From a virus, in the IMG/VR virus record IMGVR_UViG_3300046011_001657, positions 1 through 24,060 of that record: DNA of 24,060 nt, one strand, 5' to 3'. Under the pieces are notes generated by a model that was not told the DNA's origin, did no database searches, and worked only from the letters and a program-made list of their open reading frames with translations. The translations under genes were made by a program, and so were the position numbers. Numbering within the stretch: position 1 is the first letter of the stretch; every line of letters begins with the position of its first letter. This document shows, one piece after another, positions 22,346 to 24,060 of this stretch.

Positions 22346-22355
22346 CCTACATTTA
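22326..22355 (+). promoter_or_regulatory. Putative late promoter TTTG-N18-TACATTTA
   Basis: TTTG (22326-22329) is 18 bases from TACATTTA (22348-22355). The upstream box shares TTGTGAAATT with the promoter-like site at 18133. The next start codon is at 22371, 15 bases after the downstream box. Confidence 0.5.
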
Positions 22356-22370
22356 CCCTAAAGCAGAAAT

Positions 22371-22652
22371 ATGCCAACTCCAATTCTTCAACAAATGCTC
22401 GGTCAGGGCGGTACTTGCGAACTGATTGATTCAGGTGCAGCCGCAACGGGCAAGAACTACGACTTTCTTGTCGTCAATTCAGCCGCAACGATGACCACCC
22501 TCACGGGTACGGGCAGCGAAAACTTGCTGACCGCTTACAACTTTTCCACCAAATCCATCTCCGCAGGCATCGTGATTTGCGGTCGCAACGGCGGCAAGAT
22601 TACGGCGGTAACGGTTTCCGTAGGCAGCGTCATCGGTTATACATTCCTCTAA
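22371..22652 (+). CDS. Small hypothetical structural protein
   Basis: The 93-residue product has a Gly/Thr/Ser-rich, probably beta, sequence (GQGGTCELIDSGAAATGKNY at residues 11-30, then FLVVNSAATMTTLTGTGSEN). It has two cysteines. It lies between the tail terminator and the putative receptor-binding gene and follows a promoter-like motif. It may be a tail or fibre attachment protein; no family was recognised. Confidence 0.55.
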   Translation: MPTPILQQMLGQGGTCELIDSGAAATGKNYDFLVVNSAATMTTLTGTGSENLLTAYNFSTKSISAGIVICGRNGGKITAVTVSVGSVIGYTFL

Positions 22653-22654
22653 CC

Positions 22655-23467
22655 ATGCTGATAGGCTACGGCTACGGCTACCCTCGCTCCATGCAGTTTG
22701 GAGGTGTTTCGTTTGTGGGCGTTTTGGACACTTATCCAAACGCATCCGCAGCGTATTCCCTGCGAAAATTGCGAGCCGCTTATGCAGGTAGCGCAGTTCG
22801 TGTCCGTAGAAGCAATGACAACGCTGAATCGGACATCGGATTTACGGCCTTGGGGGATTTTGATAGTTCTGCGCTCTCAACCTTTGTTGGCGCAAATTCA
22901 GCATTTATCGTCACTTGGTACGACCAAAGCGGCAACGGCTATAATGCCACGCAATCAACCGCCGCAGCACAACCAAGAATTGTGAACGCAGGAACGACAC
23001 AAACATTTGGCACACGATTTGGAATATCTTTTGACGGTAGCGATGATTCGCTGGATGTCGTCGCATTGGATGCCATTCCATTGGAAAGCGTTTTTTATGC
23101 AAATACACCTGGAATCGATGTTGCTGGATTGACGGCACGGGTTGCTGGTGAATACACAGCAATATCAAGCACAAATGCCCGCTATCGCACGGCATCACTA
23201 AACACCTTACAACCGCTAACAAGTAATGCAGGTGCGGCCATAAATTCATTCAATCGCTCAAGCAATGTAATTACGGCTTACCGAAATAGCGTTGCAAGTA
23301 TTACAACCCTAACAGGTGCGGCTCATACGGGGATTCAAGTTATTGGACGAAGGCCAGGCTCAACCGCTTTTGGCGGCGTGCTTTCGGAGTTCTTTTATTA
23401 CAACTCGGACAAAGCGTCAACTCGTGCAGCGATAGAGGCCAATTTAATTGCCTATTATGGACTTTAA
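22655..23467 (+). CDS. Putative receptor-binding / tail-spike protein with arabinofuranosidase-B-like (concanavalin-like) domain
   Basis: This 270-residue protein begins MLIGYGYGYPRSMQFGGVSF. AYSLRKLRAAYAGSAVRVRR (residues 33-52), then FIVTWYDQSGNGYNATQS (about 88-105) and ISFDGSDDSL, match the pattern I know from arabinofuranosidase-B catalytic-like or LamG-like domains used in phage adhesins. It ends in EFFYYNSDKASTRAAIEANL, typical of these domains. The frame is open upstream, but the ATG at 22655 lies two bases after the previous stop. It probably binds a surface polysaccharide. Catalysis is unproven. From about 22950 the gene is more AT-rich than the structural block, which suggests recent exchange. 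Confidence 0.6.
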   Translation: MLIGYGYGYPRSMQFGGVSFVGVLDTYPNASAAYSLRKLRAAYAGSAVRVRRSNDNAESDIGFTALGDFDSSALSTFVGANSAFIVTWYDQSGNGYNATQSTAAAQPRIVNAGTTQTFGTRFGISFDGSDDSLDVVALDAIPLESVFYANTPGIDVAGLTARVAGEYTAISSTNARYRTASLNTLQPLTSNAGAAINSFNRSSNVITAYRNSVASITTLTGAAHTGIQVIGRRPGSTAFGGVLSEFFYYNSDKASTRAAIEANLIAYYGL

Positions 23468-23675
23468 CGGCTATAAATTTTTAAGTGAAAAGGAAGCGAT
23501 TGCTGCGGTTAAGGCTTGCAATGACTTCTATAAAATTCCAAAGTCAAGTGAAGAATTGACACAAAATTGGACCAACTATGAAGCGATGGATGGGGCTTTC
23601 GTTATTAGGCACGACCCAAGTATTGAGGCTGTTTTAGGCAAACCAATCCGCATCACCGCAAAAACCGTTGATTAA
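23457..23675 (+). CDS. Small hypothetical protein after the receptor-binding gene
   Basis: A 72-residue protein from the ATG at 23457 (MDFNGYKFLSEKEAIAAVKA) overlaps the end of the receptor-binding gene by 11 bases; a TTG at 23448 is also in frame. It is acidic, soluble and probably helical, with IRHDPSIEAVLGKP near the C-terminus. GC content is low: 23 of 60 bases in 23461-23520 and 19 of 60 in 23521-23580, against 34 of 60 in a typical structural segment (17461-17520). It may be a fibre chaperone or an accessory protein; this is inference from position. Confidence 0.55.
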   Translation: MDFNGYKFLSEKEAIAAVKACNDFYKIPKSSEELTQNWTNYEAMDGAFVIRHDPSIEAVLGKPIRITAKTVD

Positions 23676-23710
23676 TTTGCAACACCTTCCAAATAAAAAC
23701 ATTTCCCCTT

Positions 23711-23932
23711 ATGCGCCTATTTCGCCGTAACCCCGACCAACCAAAACTCCCCCTTATGAAATCAGCCGTCATCGCTCTGCTTCGCCACCTGCTCACCTTC
23801 ATCGGCGGCACACTCGTCGCCAAAGGTATCATCGACACCGCAACCCTCACCGAAATCATTGGCTCAGTATTAACCCTATTATCAGTTGGTTGGATGGCTT
23901 TGGATAAATCAAAGGGCGAACCCAACAAGTAG
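23711..23932 (+). CDS. Putative holin, Pam3-gp28-like
   Basis: The 73-residue protein has a basic start (MRLFRRNPDQPK) and two hydrophobic segments, about residues 20-40 (IALLRHLLTFIGGTLVAKGI) and 44-63 (TLTEIIGSVLTLLSVGWMAL), with a short charged tail. The RHLLTFIGGTLVAKG pattern fits Pam3-gp28-type holins, which make the membrane hole that starts lysis. No endolysin is visible inside the window, so lysis genes would continue to the right. The ATG at 23711 is preceded by an A-rich leader, and an internal ATG at 23756 is also possible. Confidence 0.65.
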   Translation: MRLFRRNPDQPKLPLMKSAVIALLRHLLTFIGGTLVAKGIIDTATLTEIIGSVLTLLSVGWMALDKSKGEPNK

Positions 23933-23939
23933 CCAACAG

Positions 23940-24060
23940 GTGAACCTGCTGGAAACAACCATTATCGGCACCATCAGCGCAATCGTTGGCGGTGCAGTCG
24001 CTTGGCTCACACGGGGACGCTTCCAAGCGGATTCCCTCCAAGTCAAGCAAGCCCAAGCGG
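23940..24060 (+). CDS. Small membrane/coiled-coil protein, 3' truncated by window (lysis-associated?)
   Basis: A frame starting with GTG at 23940 (NLLETTIIGTISAIVGGAVA follows the start residue) is open to the window edge. The first 25 residues form a hydrophobic segment, then TRGRFQADSLQVKQAQA, which looks like the start of a charged helix. A membrane anchor followed by a coiled-coil resembles spanin-like or holin-accessory proteins, and the holin gene ends eight bases upstream. The identity is inferred from context. Confidence 0.45.
   Translation, partial: MNLLETTIIGTISAIVGGAVAWLTRGRFQADSLQVKQAQA

Noticed and set aside
1-24060. CRISPR array, insertion sequence, integrase or attachment site
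   Set aside because: No regularly spaced repeats, transposase, recombinase or matching direct repeats were seen by eye. The tRNA-like genes lie inside the packaging module and show no duplicated 3' end that would mark an attachment site.

Overview
The window looks like the late half of a tailed double-stranded DNA phage genome (or provirus). All supported genes lie on the + strand and are tightly packed, often with ATGA or TGATG stop/start overlaps. A complete virion set is visible: small and large terminase, portal, prohead protease, scaffold, HK97-type capsid protein, tail chaperone with frameshift, tape measure and tail-tip proteins. No sheath or contractile baseplate was recognised, so a siphovirus-like virion is the best guess. 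A host in the Bacteroidota is suggested by several boxes matching TAnnTTTG, the -7 promoter element known from that phylum, by the scarcity of Shine-Dalgarno sequences and A-rich leaders, and by protein families I associate with Bacteroidota phages. The host assignment is inference.

Layout. Positions 1-3363 hold an early or regulatory block: a cut-off gene, a DnaA domain IV-like protein, a terminator, a sigma-factor-like protein, a small membrane protein, a beta-class DNA methyltransferase and three small genes. Positions 3363-5192 hold the packaging module, with two unusual tRNA-like genes between terS and terL. Positions 5203-7840 hold two tiny paralogous membrane proteins and a glycan-type cassette of three glycosyltransferase-like genes and a SAM methyltransferase. 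Positions 7837-14178 hold the tail module: chaperone with a -1 frameshift, tail completion, two large tail proteins and tape measure. Positions 14196-16968 hold protease, scaffold, major capsid and a probable tail-tube or other structural protein. Positions 16969-17061 hold a possible small RNA, a terminator and a promoter, followed by a GT4 glycosyltransferase (17062-18138). Two jelly-roll or fibre-like proteins, a large composite portal and neck genes run to 22345. The right end carries a putative receptor-binding protein with an AT-rich companion gene, a Pam3-gp28-like holin and the start of a small membrane/coiled-coil gene.

How the genes fit together. TerS, TerL and the portal package DNA into a shell made by scaffold, protease and capsid protein. 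The chaperone pair and tape measure build a tail of roughly 75 nm (509 residues at about 1.5 angstrom each). The glycosyltransferases may decorate virion proteins. The DNA methyltransferase may protect the genome, and the DnaA-like and sigma-like proteins may steer host machinery. The gene order is unusual because the tail module precedes the protease/capsid/portal block.

The observations most worth checking are the two tRNA-like genes with abnormal anticodon arms, the possible small RNA at 16984-17049, the repeated terminator/promoter/start-codon junctions, a TTG-N18-TACATTTA motif before three late genes, the paired micro-membrane proteins, and the portal fused to HTH-like and MuF-like segments.
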